From: Acidobacteriota bacterium
GTDB lineage: Bacteria > Acidobacteriota > Terriglobia > Bryobacterales > Bryobacteraceae
Reading direction: 5' to 3'
Assembly: GCA_003223115.1 (NCBI GenBank)
Contig: QHXW01000039.1
Coordinates: 1 to 41,883 of the forward strand
Length of the DNA stretch: 41,883 nucleotides
Below are positions 27,864 to 35,980 of this stretch, one piece after another. The position numbers and the translations under genes were made by a program. The first letter of the stretch is position 1. Each line of letters begins with the position of its first letter. The notes below the pieces were generated by a model. The model was not told where the DNA came from. It saw only the letters and a program-made list of their open reading frames with translations, and made no database searches.

Positions 27864-29102
27864 GTGAACCCTCTCGATGTCGTCGCGGCGAGGCGACGCG
27901 CGGCCCTGCTCTGCGTCGTCCTGTTCGGGGTGGGGTGTGCGCAGCGGCCCTCCGTGATTCAGGCCGCCGCTAAAACAGACCAGCCGAAAGTCATTACGGT
28001 TCAAAATGGACAGTTGCGCCGGCGCATGCGGGCCACCGGAGTTGTGGAGGCGGTACGGGCCTTTACGGTTCAGGCGCCGCGGATCAGCGGCCAGGGCGGT
28101 AACCTGACGCTCGCCCGTCTGATCCCGAATGGAGCCACGGTAAAAGCCGGCGATCTGATTGCAGATTTCGATCGCACTCAGCAGTTGGAAGCCGCGCGGG
28201 ATGCCAAGGCCAAGTACGAGGACCTCGAGCATCAGGTAGAGCAGAAACAAGCGGAGCATCGCAGCGACGCCGAGAAGCGGCATGCGGCACTCCAGCAGGC
28301 GCAAGCCGACCTCGCGAAAGCCGAGCTCGAGATCCGCAAGGGTCCGATTATCAGCGAAATCGATCAACTGAAAAACCAGGCCAAACTCGAAGACGCCCGC
28401 GCACACGTCGCCAGCCTGCAGAAATCAAATAACTTTCGCGATCAGGCAGAAGCGTCCTCCATACGCATTCTCGAGTTGCAACGCGACCGGCAAAAAGTGG
28501 GGCTCGAACGCGCCCAGCGCAATTCCGAGTTGCTGCGGTTGCGCGCTCCTTTGGCGGGTATGGTGGCGCTCGACAACGTCTGGCGCAACGGCTCGATGGG
28601 CCATGCGCAAGAGGGAGATCAGCTCTGGCCCGGCAGCCCGCTGCTCCGCATTTTCGACCCATCGCAAATGGAATTGATGGTATCGGTGGGCGAGCCCGAC
28701 GGCGCTGCTCTGGGACCGGATTCGAAGGCTGAAGTACACGTCGATGCCTATCAGGAGCTACGGTTCACGGCGCGCTTCGAGTCAGCCAGCCCCGTGGCGA
28801 CTTCTTCTCCCGGCAACCCCATACGCACATTTTCCGCGCGCTTCCGGCTGGATCAGAACGATCCTCATTTGCTTCCCGACCTTTCCGCCGCCATCGACAT
28901 CGAAGCTCCGGGCGGCCCGGAAGGTCCCGTGGTGCCGCGGGCAGCGGTGCGTTTTCGGGAGGGCAAGCCCACCGTGTCACGCCTGACGCCGAAGGGCCCG
29001 GTCGAGCAAACCATCGAGCTGGCCGGGTTCGATGCCGCTCAGGTTCAGATCCTGTCTGGTCTGAAGCTGGGCGACCAAGTTGTATTGCCTGGAGTCGAAT
29101 AA
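27864..29102 (+). CDS. HlyD/RND-type membrane fusion protein 1, putative lipoprotein
   Basis: A periplasmic adaptor of about 412 residues, first gene of the efflux operon. The N-terminus has RRR, a hydrophobic stretch (AALLCVVLFGVG) and a Cys followed by AQRP, so it is probably a lipoprotein although the lipobox is imperfect. A biotinyl-lipoyl half-domain (PNGATVKAGDLIADFDRTQQ) is followed by a long coiled coil (about residues 95-200), the second half (RLRAPLAGMVALDNVW) and a beta-barrel domain, ending in a membrane-proximal domain (VLPGVE). It would bridge an inner-membrane pump and the TolC-type channel. TTG 27843 is an alternative in-frame start. The second adaptor gene begins one base after its stop. 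Confidence 0.82.
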   Translation: MNPLDVVAARRRAALLCVVLFGVGCAQRPSVIQAAAKTDQPKVITVQNGQLRRRMRATGVVEAVRAFTVQAPRISGQGGNLTLARLIPNGATVKAGDLIADFDRTQQLEAARDAKAKYEDLEHQVEQKQAEHRSDAEKRHAALQQAQADLAKAELEIRKGPIISEIDQLKNQAKLEDARAHVASLQKSNNFRDQAEASSIRILELQRDRQKVGLERAQRNSELLRLRAPLAGMVALDNVWRNGSMGHAQEGDQLWPGSPLLRIFDPSQMELMVSVGEPDGAALGPDSKAEVHVDAYQELRFTARFESASPVATSSPGNPIRTFSARFRLDQNDPHLLPDLSAAIDIEAPGGPEGPVVPRAAVRFREGKPTVSRLTPKGPVEQTIELAGFDAAQVQILSGLKLGDQVVLPGVE

Positions 29103-29103
29103 G

Positions 29104-30351
29104 GTGAAGGCTCGCCAGCCAAGGCGCGTGTGGGTGGGTACGGCCGCGGTGATTTGTGTCGTCGGTCTCGCCGCTTTCGGAGCCCGCCGGATGTGGCGCG
29201 TGCAGGCCGCGGAGAATCTGCCGTCGGCACCCGCGCGCAAGGGCGAGTTTCTGGTGCTGGTACGAGTGCGAGGCGAGATCACGGCGCAGCGGTCGGTACA
29301 ACTTGCCGCTCCGCTCAATGTCCCTGATCTGCGGATCGTGTGGCTCGCGACGCCCGGCAGCGTAGTCAAAGCCGGCGAGCCGGTGATCCGTTTTGATCCG
29401 TCGAGCGCACGCCAGCAACAGGATGAAAAAAAAGCCGCGCTGCAGCAGGCGCAATCGGGGCTCGAGCAAGCCCTGGCGCAGGCGCGCATCACCGCCGAAC
29501 AGGACAAACGCGATTTGGCCGCGGCCCGTTACCAGGTGGAGCGTGCTCGCCTGGAAGCTTCCAAGCAGGCCATCGTCAGCGTGATCCAGGGAGAAGAGAG
29601 CAAGATCGACCTGTCGTCGGCAGAAGAGAAACTGCGGGTCCAGGAGGCGACCGTCAACTTGCACCAAAAATCGGATCAGGGCAAGGTCGCTTCTCTCACC
29701 AGCCAACGCGATAAGGCGAAAGTCGAACTGGATCTCACCGCGGAGCGGCTGGGGAAGATGGAAATCAAAGCGCCGCTTACCGGCTTGGTTACATATCTGA
29801 ACAACAACTCCCAGGGCTGGATGAACGCGCAGCCGTTCAAAGTAGGCGATCGCGCCTGGCCCGGCGGCGGTATCGCCGAAATTCCGGATCTCAACACGCT
29901 GCAACTGGAAGGTAAAGTCGAAGAGGTGGAACGCGGCCGTATTGCCGTGGGGCAGGACGTTCGGATCCGCGTTGACGCGCTGCCGGAAAAGCCGTTGACC
30001 GGGAAACTGATCGGCATCTCCCCGCTGGCCGAGCAGAACTGGGAATGGCCCCCTACGCGAAATTTCCGGGCCTACGCGCACATCGATCCGCCTGACTCGC
30101 GCTTGCGTCCCGGCATGAACGGCAGCCTCGACATCATCGTGAGCCGCATCCCCGCGGCGATCAGTATTCCGGCCAAGGCTGTGTATACATCGAACGGGAA
30201 ACCGGTGGCGTACGTTGGTGACAAAGGGCGCTGGCGGCGCGTGGAAGTGGAGATCATCGCCCGTAACCCGGATGAGCTGGCGGTCCGAGGGGTTGAGGGC
30301 GGTCAGATGGTGGCTCTCACGGAGCCGGAAATGGCGGGAGCCAGGAAATGA
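29104..30351 (+). CDS. HlyD-type membrane fusion protein 2
   Basis: An adaptor of about 415 residues anchored by one N-terminal membrane helix (VWVGTAAVICVVGLAAFGA). It has the split lipoyl domain (VVKAGEPVIRFDPSSA and IKAPLTGLVTYLNNNSQGWM), a long Ala-, Gln- and Lys-rich coiled coil between them (about 105-215), and a beta-barrel domain with RIRVDALPEKPLTGKLIGIS. GTG 29104 lies two bases after the previous stop; the longer TTG 29080 frame overlaps that gene. Its stop overlaps the next start (ATGA, 30348-30351). It is paralogous to the flanking adaptors but not nearly identical, so the triplication is old. Confidence 0.85.
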   Translation: MKARQPRRVWVGTAAVICVVGLAAFGARRMWRVQAAENLPSAPARKGEFLVLVRVRGEITAQRSVQLAAPLNVPDLRIVWLATPGSVVKAGEPVIRFDPSSARQQQDEKKAALQQAQSGLEQALAQARITAEQDKRDLAAARYQVERARLEASKQAIVSVIQGEESKIDLSSAEEKLRVQEATVNLHQKSDQGKVASLTSQRDKAKVELDLTAERLGKMEIKAPLTGLVTYLNNNSQGWMNAQPFKVGDRAWPGGGIAEIPDLNTLQLEGKVEEVERGRIAVGQDVRIRVDALPEKPLTGKLIGISPLAEQNWEWPPTRNFRAYAHIDPPDSRLRPGMNGSLDIIVSRIPAAISIPAKAVYTSNGKPVAYVGDKGRWRRVEVEIIARNPDELAVRGVEGGQMVALTEPEMAGARK

Positions 30352-31706
30352 GCACCCCCGCACTCAAGCCTCGCGAACCGGGAGTGGCGGCGCCGGTCAT
30401 CAGTTTGCCTGTGCGGCGCGGCCGCCGACGTCGCATGGTGCTTGGACTGATCGCTTTAATGATTGTGCTCGGCGTGGCTGTGTGGGGCGGCTTGAACATG
30501 TATCGCCTGGCAACCGCGACTCAGGCCGCAGTCGTGCCCGCCACGGCCGTTAAGCGCGGCGACCTCACCATCACGGTGACCGCGCGCGGACGCCTGCAAG
30601 GCGGCAATTCCGAGATGCTCACCGCGCCCACAAGCGGCGGCAACGAGATCCACATCAAGACTCTTCGCAAAGACGGCGAGTTGGTCAAAGCCGGTGACGT
30701 GGTGGTGGAATTCGACACCACCGAGCAGGACTACAAACGGCGCGAGGCTGAGGCCGACTTAGCAGAGGCGGAGGCGCACTTGGCGCAGGCCCAGGCGGAA
30801 AGCCAGGCACAGCAGGAGGAGGACCGTTACGCGCTGCTGAAAGCTCAGGCCGATGTGAAGCAGGCGGAATTCGATGTGCGGAAGAACAAGCTGCTCTCGA
30901 CCATCGCCGCGCGCCAGAACGAGCTTGCTCTGCAGGCCGCCCAGGATCAGCTCAAAGAGCTTCAAGATGATCTCGGGAACAGAAAAGCCACTGGCGCCGC
31001 GGGCATTGCCATGCAAGAAGCCGCGCGCAGCAAGGCCAGGATGCAGGCTGATACGGCACGCAAGAACATCGAGAACATGACGCTCCGCACCAAGAACGGC
31101 GGCTACGTCGCCATCCGGCAGAATACCAATCTCAACTTCTTCATGTGGGGCCAGACGCTCCCGATCTTCCAGGTGGGAGACGCTGTGCGCCCCGGCATGG
31201 CCGTAGCCGAGATTCCGGACATGAAGGATTGGGAGGCGAGCGCAACCATCGGCGAACTCGATCGCGGTCACATCGCCGTGGGACAAAAAGTGTACATCAA
31301 CGTGGTGGCTCTGCCCGAGCACCGGTTCAGCGGAACGATCAAAGAAGTCGGCGGCACCGGAGGCCCTCCCTGGGACCGTCACTTCGAGTGCAAGATCGCG
31401 CTTGAAAAGCCCGTGCCTGCGTTGAGGCCGGGCATGAGTGGCACTGTGTCGATTACTACCGATCTGTTGAAGAACGTGCTCTGGGTACCGGCGCAAGCGG
31501 TCTTCGAGAGCGACGGCCGCACATTTGTGTACGTACGGTCAGGCGCGAGCTTTGTCCCGGCGGATATCAAGCTGCTGCGCCGCAGCGAAAGCCGCGTAGC
31601 GCTCGCGGGATTGTCCGAAGGCCAGATCATCGCGCTCACCAGCCCCGAACAAGTGAAGAAGCAGAAGGCGTCGCCGTCCGGCGCCATGAAAGCCATCCAG
31701 CGATGA
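30348..31706 (+). CDS. HlyD-type membrane fusion protein 3
   Basis: A 452-residue adaptor. A basic N-terminus (VRRGRRRRMV) precedes a membrane helix (LGLIALMIVLGVAVWGGL). The lipoyl half-domain has KDGELVKAGDVVVEFDTTEQ, followed by a long coiled coil (about residues 125-235) strongly rich in Ala, Glu and Gln. The second half is unusual: where relatives have an APxxG turn it reads RTKNGGYVAIRQNTNLNFFM. A beta-barrel domain with INVVALPEHRFSGTIKEVGG follows, ending in a membrane-proximal domain. It overlaps both neighbours by 4 bp, a sign of tight co-translation. Confidence 0.85.
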   Translation: MSTPALKPREPGVAAPVISLPVRRGRRRRMVLGLIALMIVLGVAVWGGLNMYRLATATQAAVVPATAVKRGDLTITVTARGRLQGGNSEMLTAPTSGGNEIHIKTLRKDGELVKAGDVVVEFDTTEQDYKRREAEADLAEAEAHLAQAQAESQAQQEEDRYALLKAQADVKQAEFDVRKNKLLSTIAARQNELALQAAQDQLKELQDDLGNRKATGAAGIAMQEAARSKARMQADTARKNIENMTLRTKNGGYVAIRQNTNLNFFMWGQTLPIFQVGDAVRPGMAVAEIPDMKDWEASATIGELDRGHIAVGQKVYINVVALPEHRFSGTIKEVGGTGGPPWDRHFECKIALEKPVPALRPGMSGTVSITTDLLKNVLWVPAQAVFESDGRTFVYVRSGASFVPADIKLLRRSESRVALAGLSEGQIIALTSPEQVKKQKASPSGAMKAIQR

Positions 31707-32956
31707 TCGGAACGATTCGCCGCTATTTTTCGGACCTGTTGCTGGCGTTCGAGAACCTCCGCGGGCAGAAAACCCGTACGCTGCTCACTGCGCTTGGCAT
31801 CGTGTTCGGCGTGGGAGCGGTGATCGGCATGCTGGCCATAGGCGCGGGCGCGCGCCAGGAATCGCTCGAATTTATCGAGCAACTGGGCGTTCGGAATGTG
31901 CTGGTGGAATCCAGGCCCGCTACGAGCGAAGAGGAGTTGCAGCAGCGGCGGCGCTCCTCGCCCGGACTGAACGACCGCGACGCGCGCATTCTCCAGGCCA
32001 ATGTCGACGCTCTCGATTTGATTTCGGCCCGTCGCTCGCTGCATCCGGCGCGCATGCTTCCCAAGCCAGGGCACGATCTGCCGGAACTGTATGGCGTGCG
32101 TCCGGCGTACGGTCAGATTCACAATCTGCAGCTTGCCGACGGGCGTTTCATCGATGAACTGGACGACGCGGCGAGTGCGGCGGTTTGCGTGCTGGGCGAG
32201 CGCGCCAAGGTCGATCTGTTGGGCTACGGGCCGGCGCTCGGCAAGTTCATCAAGGTGAACGATACGTGGCTCGAGGTCGTGGGCGTGTTGGGCTCGCTCC
32301 CTGAATCGGGGGGAAAGGCGGGTCCGCAGCTCGAGAATCTAAACAACTTCATTTACATTCCGCTGAACACATTCCAGTATCGCTTTCCCGACAACAACTT
32401 TCTGAAAGATGAACTGGACGGGATCGATCTGCGGCTGAGGACTGGAGCCGACAGCGTGGAGACGGCCAGCGTGGTGACGGCGATCCTTAACTCAGATCAT
32501 CACAACGTGCAGGATTTTCGCGTGACGATTCCAGCCGCGTTACTGGCCGAGCAGCAGCGCACCCAAACAATTTTCACCTACGTCATGGTTGCGATTGCCG
32601 CGATCTCACTGCTGGTCGGCGGTATTGGAATCATGAATATCGTGCTGGCCACCGTGCTCGAGCGGACGCACGAGATCGGCATCCGCCGGGCCACGGGCGC
32701 GCGCAGGAACGATATTGTCCGGCAGTTTCTCATGGAATCGGTGCTCATTTCGGTGGGCGGCGGAATGCTCGGCATCGCGTTCGGGTACTTTCTATCGTGG
32801 GCCATTGCGCGCACGGCGGAATGGAAAACCATCGTCACCACGTCCTCCATCCTGATCGCGTTTTGCGTATCCGCGGCCGTGGGGCTGGTCTTTGGCATTT
32901 ATCCCGCGGTGAAAGCCTCGCGCATCGATCCGATTGAGGCATTGCGTTATGAGTGA
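31703..32956 (+). CDS. MacB/FtsX-type ABC permease without ATPase domain
   Basis: A 417-residue permease with the classic MacB membrane layout: a first helix (TLLTALGIVFGVGAVIGMLA), a large periplasmic domain (about 50-280), then three helices, the first with VAIAAISLLVGGIGIMNIVL followed by ERTHEIGIRRATGARRNDIV, and the end ASRIDPIEALRYE. MacB itself has an N-terminal ATPase, and other homologues have one encoded next door; here neither exists in the operon. It overlaps the third adaptor by 4 bp and the TolC-type gene by 8 bp. The ATPase may be supplied from elsewhere or by a shared LolD/MacB-type subunit. Confidence 0.88.
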   Translation: MIGTIRRYFSDLLLAFENLRGQKTRTLLTALGIVFGVGAVIGMLAIGAGARQESLEFIEQLGVRNVLVESRPATSEEELQQRRRSSPGLNDRDARILQANVDALDLISARRSLHPARMLPKPGHDLPELYGVRPAYGQIHNLQLADGRFIDELDDAASAAVCVLGERAKVDLLGYGPALGKFIKVNDTWLEVVGVLGSLPESGGKAGPQLENLNNFIYIPLNTFQYRFPDNNFLKDELDGIDLRLRTGADSVETASVVTAILNSDHHNVQDFRVTIPAALLAEQQRTQTIFTYVMVAIAAISLLVGGIGIMNIVLATVLERTHEIGIRRATGARRNDIVRQFLMESVLISVGGGMLGIAFGYFLSWAIARTAEWKTIVTTSSILIAFCVSAAVGLVFGIYPAVKASRIDPIEALRYE

Positions 32957-34655
32957 CGTCGCCCGCATGGCCGCTTGCTCACGCGCGCGGCTCGGAAATA
33001 GCTCTCGAGCCACGACGAGAAGAGAGTGGTGCGCGTGGCTTCTTGTCTTCACCACCGCCATTCCCGCCGCTGCGTTTCCCCTTCCCGGCGTCTTCACTCA
33101 ACGCTTTCGCGGCGCCACGGTTCGCGTGCGCAACATCGAGGGCGTGCGTGAGCATGTCGAGGACGGCAAGCTCCGACTTCGTCTGAAGGATTTTCTCACG
33201 CTGGTACTGGCCAATAACACCGAAATCAACATCAATCGGCTGGACGTGCTGACCGCGGCGAATTTCATTCTGGCCGCGCACGCGCCCTTCGATCCGAATC
33301 TGACGGCGGGCTTCAATACGACCCGCAACGTTTCGCCCTCGTTCAGCCAGATCCAAGGGGCCGAAACGCTCAGCAGCCTGGCGCAAAATTCGCAAATAAA
33401 CTTGAACCAGAATCTGCCTACGGGGCAGTCGGTCACCGTCGGGTTCAATGCCACCCGGACCTCCACCAATAACCAGTTCCAGTTTTTCAATCCCAGCATT
33501 TTCACCGGTCTGAACTTTGTCGTTACGCAGCCGCTGTTGCAGAACCGCACGAACCTCCAGTTTCGAGCGCCTCTCGAGATCGCGCGGACGCAACTGCTGA
33601 TCACCTCCGAACAAAGCGAGGCGCGCATTGCGGACCTGGTAGCCGCGGCCGGGCGGCAGTATTGGGATGCCATTGAAGCCCGCGAGAATATCCGGGTCGC
33701 AGAGCAATCGCGTGATCTGGCGCAGAAATCTTATGAGCGCGACCAGATGGCTCTGGAGCTGGGCGCACTGCCGAAGCTGGATATCTTTCAATCGCAGTCG
33801 CAGGTGGCGCAGCGTAAAGTAGCAGTGATCCAGGCGCAGTATGCCTATCGCGATGCGCTCGATGGTCTGCGACGGTTGATGGGCGCCGATCTGGTGCCCG
33901 AAACACGTGACGCCGAAATCGTGCTGGAAGACGATCCTGCCAGCTTGCCCACGCTTTCGCCCATCGAACCCTTTGACGAGGCCTTTGCCCACGCCATGCG
34001 CAATCGTCCCGAACTGAGTTCGGCGCGGCGGCGTACATCAATCGACGACCTGAACGCGCGTGTGGCGCGCAATTCGATGATGACGCGGCTCGACCTGAGC
34101 GCCCTCGGCGGAGGCAGCGGCCTGGGTGGAAATCAAGTGCCTGCGTCCGGACCGCTGGGCATCGGCCCGTCGCGTTTCATCGCGGGCGGCCTGGGTGACT
34201 CGCTCGGGCAGTTGTTTGCGTTCAATGCGCCGTTCTATGGTTTTGCGCTGCAGTTGACCATTCCCGTGCGGTCGACCGCCGCGCAGGCCAGTCTCGCAGA
34301 TGCGCTGGTGAACAAAGCGCGCGACCAGTATCAGCAGCGGCAGCTCGAGCAACAAGTGATCCAGGAAGTGAAGCTTGCGCGCAACCAGCTTGAAATGGCC
34401 ACGAGCCAGATTGAGGCGGCGAAGATCGCGCGCGATCTGGCGCAAAAAACGGTGGAAGCCGAGCAGCAAAAGTACGAACTGGGCGGCGGCACCGTCTTCG
34501 AAGTGCTTCAGGTGCAGAACAATCTGGCCTCTGTCGAAAGCACGCTGGTGAGCGCGTACACGGGATATCAGAAGGCGCTGCTCAACTACAAGCGCGCGGT
34601 CTGGACGCTGCTCGAGGGCATGGGCATCGTCGTCGAAACACCCAAGGTGCGGTAG
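32949..34655 (+). CDS. TolC-family outer membrane efflux protein
   Basis: A 568-residue outer membrane channel. The signal region is long (basic first 30 residues, then WLLVFTTAIPAAAFP). Two TolC repeats are visible: each has long helices with heptad-like Ala, Gln, Leu patterns (IADLVAAAGRQYWDAIEARE and VIQEVKLARNQLEMATSQIE), and beta-strand segments rich in Asn and Thr (SINLNQN-type, GQSVTVGFNATRTSTNNQFQ). The last part KYELGGGTVFEVLQVQNNLA is a strong family signature. ATG 32949 overlaps the permease end by 8 bp. It completes the export route of the operon. Confidence 0.9.
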   Translation: MSDVARMAACSRARLGNSSRATTRREWCAWLLVFTTAIPAAAFPLPGVFTQRFRGATVRVRNIEGVREHVEDGKLRLRLKDFLTLVLANNTEININRLDVLTAANFILAAHAPFDPNLTAGFNTTRNVSPSFSQIQGAETLSSLAQNSQINLNQNLPTGQSVTVGFNATRTSTNNQFQFFNPSIFTGLNFVVTQPLLQNRTNLQFRAPLEIARTQLLITSEQSEARIADLVAAAGRQYWDAIEARENIRVAEQSRDLAQKSYERDQMALELGALPKLDIFQSQSQVAQRKVAVIQAQYAYRDALDGLRRLMGADLVPETRDAEIVLEDDPASLPTLSPIEPFDEAFAHAMRNRPELSSARRRTSIDDLNARVARNSMMTRLDLSALGGGSGLGGNQVPASGPLGIGPSRFIAGGLGDSLGQLFAFNAPFYGFALQLTIPVRSTAAQASLADALVNKARDQYQQRQLEQQVIQEVKLARNQLEMATSQIEAAKIARDLAQKTVEAEQQKYELGGGTVFEVLQVQNNLASVESTLVSAYTGYQKALLNYKRAVWTLLEGMGIVVETPKVR

Positions 34656-34745
34656 CCCCGGGGGCGCGGCTGAGCGTCAGACTGGCCTGCTGCTCTATAC
34701 TACCAAGTAGACACTTCGGATACGAGTATCCCACGTGAAAGCCCC

Positions 34746-34993
34746 GTGAAAGCCACTATTTTGGACCTTCGATATCGCATGAAGGACGTACTCAAAGCCA
34801 TCGAGCGCGGCGAAACGATCTTGTCCTCTATCGCGGAAAGCCAAAAGCCAGAATCTTGCCTCTCGACGAAAAGCCATCAGATATCAATCTAATTGAAGCA
34901 CCCGGCATACGGGATGTGGAAAAATCGCAAAGACCTGCGCGACGTGCCAGGCTACGTGCGCAAGTTGAGACTAGGCCGATGGGTGATCTTTGA
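34746..34993 (+). pseudogene. Phd/VapB-type antitoxin gene broken by about three frameshifts
   Basis: GTG 34746 opens KATILDLRYRMKDVLKAIER then GETI, the start of a Phd-type antitoxin. The next block VLYRGKPKARILPLDEKPSD is in a second frame, the block KHPAYGMWKNRKDLRDVPGY then VRKLRLGR in a third, and the likely natural end MGDL with TGA 34991-34993 is back in the second. Together they make a normal antitoxin of about 80 residues with its DNA-binding and toxin-binding parts. The third-frame segment runs straight into the vapC frame. The 5' end also has a short direct duplication (GTGAAAGCCCC, GTGAAAGCC at 34735-34753). Confidence 0.75.
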
Positions 34994-35366
34994 TACCGAT
35001 GTCTTGATCTGGTCATTCCGCGGCGACCAGAAGGCGGTCGCAATGATCGGGTCGCAAGCGGATCGGGAAGCTTCGATCATTTCGCTGATGGAATTGCTGC
35101 AGGGAGCGCGATCTCGCCTGGAGATGAAGAATATACGGGGTTTTTTGCAGGACGCCGACATTCTCCCCGTAAATGAATCCATCAGCCACTTGGCAGCGAC
35201 CTTGATGGAGGAGCATGCGCTGACCGGACTGCAGGTCGCGGACGCGCTGATCGCCGCTACGGCTTGGGAGGTGAACCGGCCTCTCGCAACCGGCAATGTG
35301 CTGCCCTACCGCCCAATTCTTGGAATCGAGTTGAAGTCATTCAGGCCCGGGAAGGTTCGAGATTAG
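34983..35366 (+). CDS. vapC: VapC-type PIN-domain ribonuclease toxin
   Basis: A 127-residue PIN-domain protein with apparently complete active site: Asp4 and Asp6 in VIFDTDVLIW, Glu37 in SLMELLQGA, Asp87 in LQVADALIAATA, and Asn105 in LATGN, as expected in this subgroup. VapC toxins cut tRNA or rRNA and stop translation. GTG 34983 gives the normal N-terminus and would overlap the original antitoxin end. However, the frame is open upstream to TTG 34893, adding 30 residues of antitoxin C-terminus. With its antitoxin gene broken, the toxin should be harmful unless neutralised otherwise or poorly expressed. Confidence 0.85.
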   Translation: MIFDTDVLIWSFRGDQKAVAMIGSQADREASIISLMELLQGARSRLEMKNIRGFLQDADILPVNESISHLAATLMEEHALTGLQVADALIAATAWEVNRPLATGNVLPYRPILGIELKSFRPGKVRD

Positions 35367-35449
35367 TTGTCCGGCGGACAGGCGTGAATAGCGATCTGGC
35401 GCCACACGGGTAGTGGCGCGGGCGGCCAGTGAAGACGGAGGCGACGCCG

Positions 35450-35935
35450 TCAGGGGAGAGGCTTGTTTTTGAACAGCGCGTCGAAAGCGCTGCGAGCATC
35501 ACTGGGACTTCGCGGCACCGCGCCATTGGTGTGCGGGGGCGCAGAGTTTGGCGATGCATCACGCGCCACTGTTACCCGCGGCTCGAACAAAGTGCATTTG
35601 TTGGCTTTGTCTTTCAGCGCGATGCGCACCGGAATCGGCTTCAAACACTGAAAACGAGTGGACGGCTCGAACTGCGCGCACTGCTTGCAGCAGTGCAGAT
35701 CAGCTCCGCATTTCGGGCATTTAGTGTTGAAATCGGCTCCTGGGGGTAACGTTGTGGCGCAGTTATAGCAGCGTGCCGCCGTAATCGACTGAACCAGCCG
35801 CGGAAGTCGCGGACCGGTGACGTCGATCGGTGGACGCGGTCCAGGATGTCTGGGTCGATCCTCGCCGGACGGCTTATGATCGGTCCGGTTTGGATCCATG
35901 TAGCCCCTCTGTCTATATTTACGATCACTTTCCAT
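35450..35935 (-). CDS. zinc-ribbon protein of unknown function
   Basis: A soluble protein of 161 residues. The N-terminal 50 are Pro- and Arg-rich and probably disordered. The core has nine cysteines: CYNC and CPKC form a zinc ribbon (RCYNCATTLPPGADFNTKCP), followed by HCCKQCAQFEPSTRFQC and NKCTLFEP, likely a second metal site. I recall similar uncharacterised proteins in Acidobacteria but no function. The C-terminus ends with SDARSAFDALFKNKP. It is transcribed alone towards vapC. ATG 35935 was chosen; a later Met (residue 13) is possible. There is no membrane segment, so it is cytoplasmic. Confidence 0.75.
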   Translation of the reverse strand: MESDRKYRQRGYMDPNRTDHKPSGEDRPRHPGPRPPIDVTGPRLPRLVQSITAARCYNCATTLPPGADFNTKCPKCGADLHCCKQCAQFEPSTRFQCLKPIPVRIALKDKANKCTLFEPRVTVARDASPNSAPPHTNGAVPRSPSDARSAFDALFKNKPLP

Positions 35936-35980
35936 GGGGACCTTAGGTTTGCTCCTTGATGAGACTCTTGCGTGAGCCGC

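Noticed and set aside
28765-30363. A 532-codon minus-strand open frame opposite the adaptor genes
   Set aside because: The three plus-strand adaptor genes are clearly coding with overlapping stops and starts; the opposite translation is Arg/His-rich with no domain.
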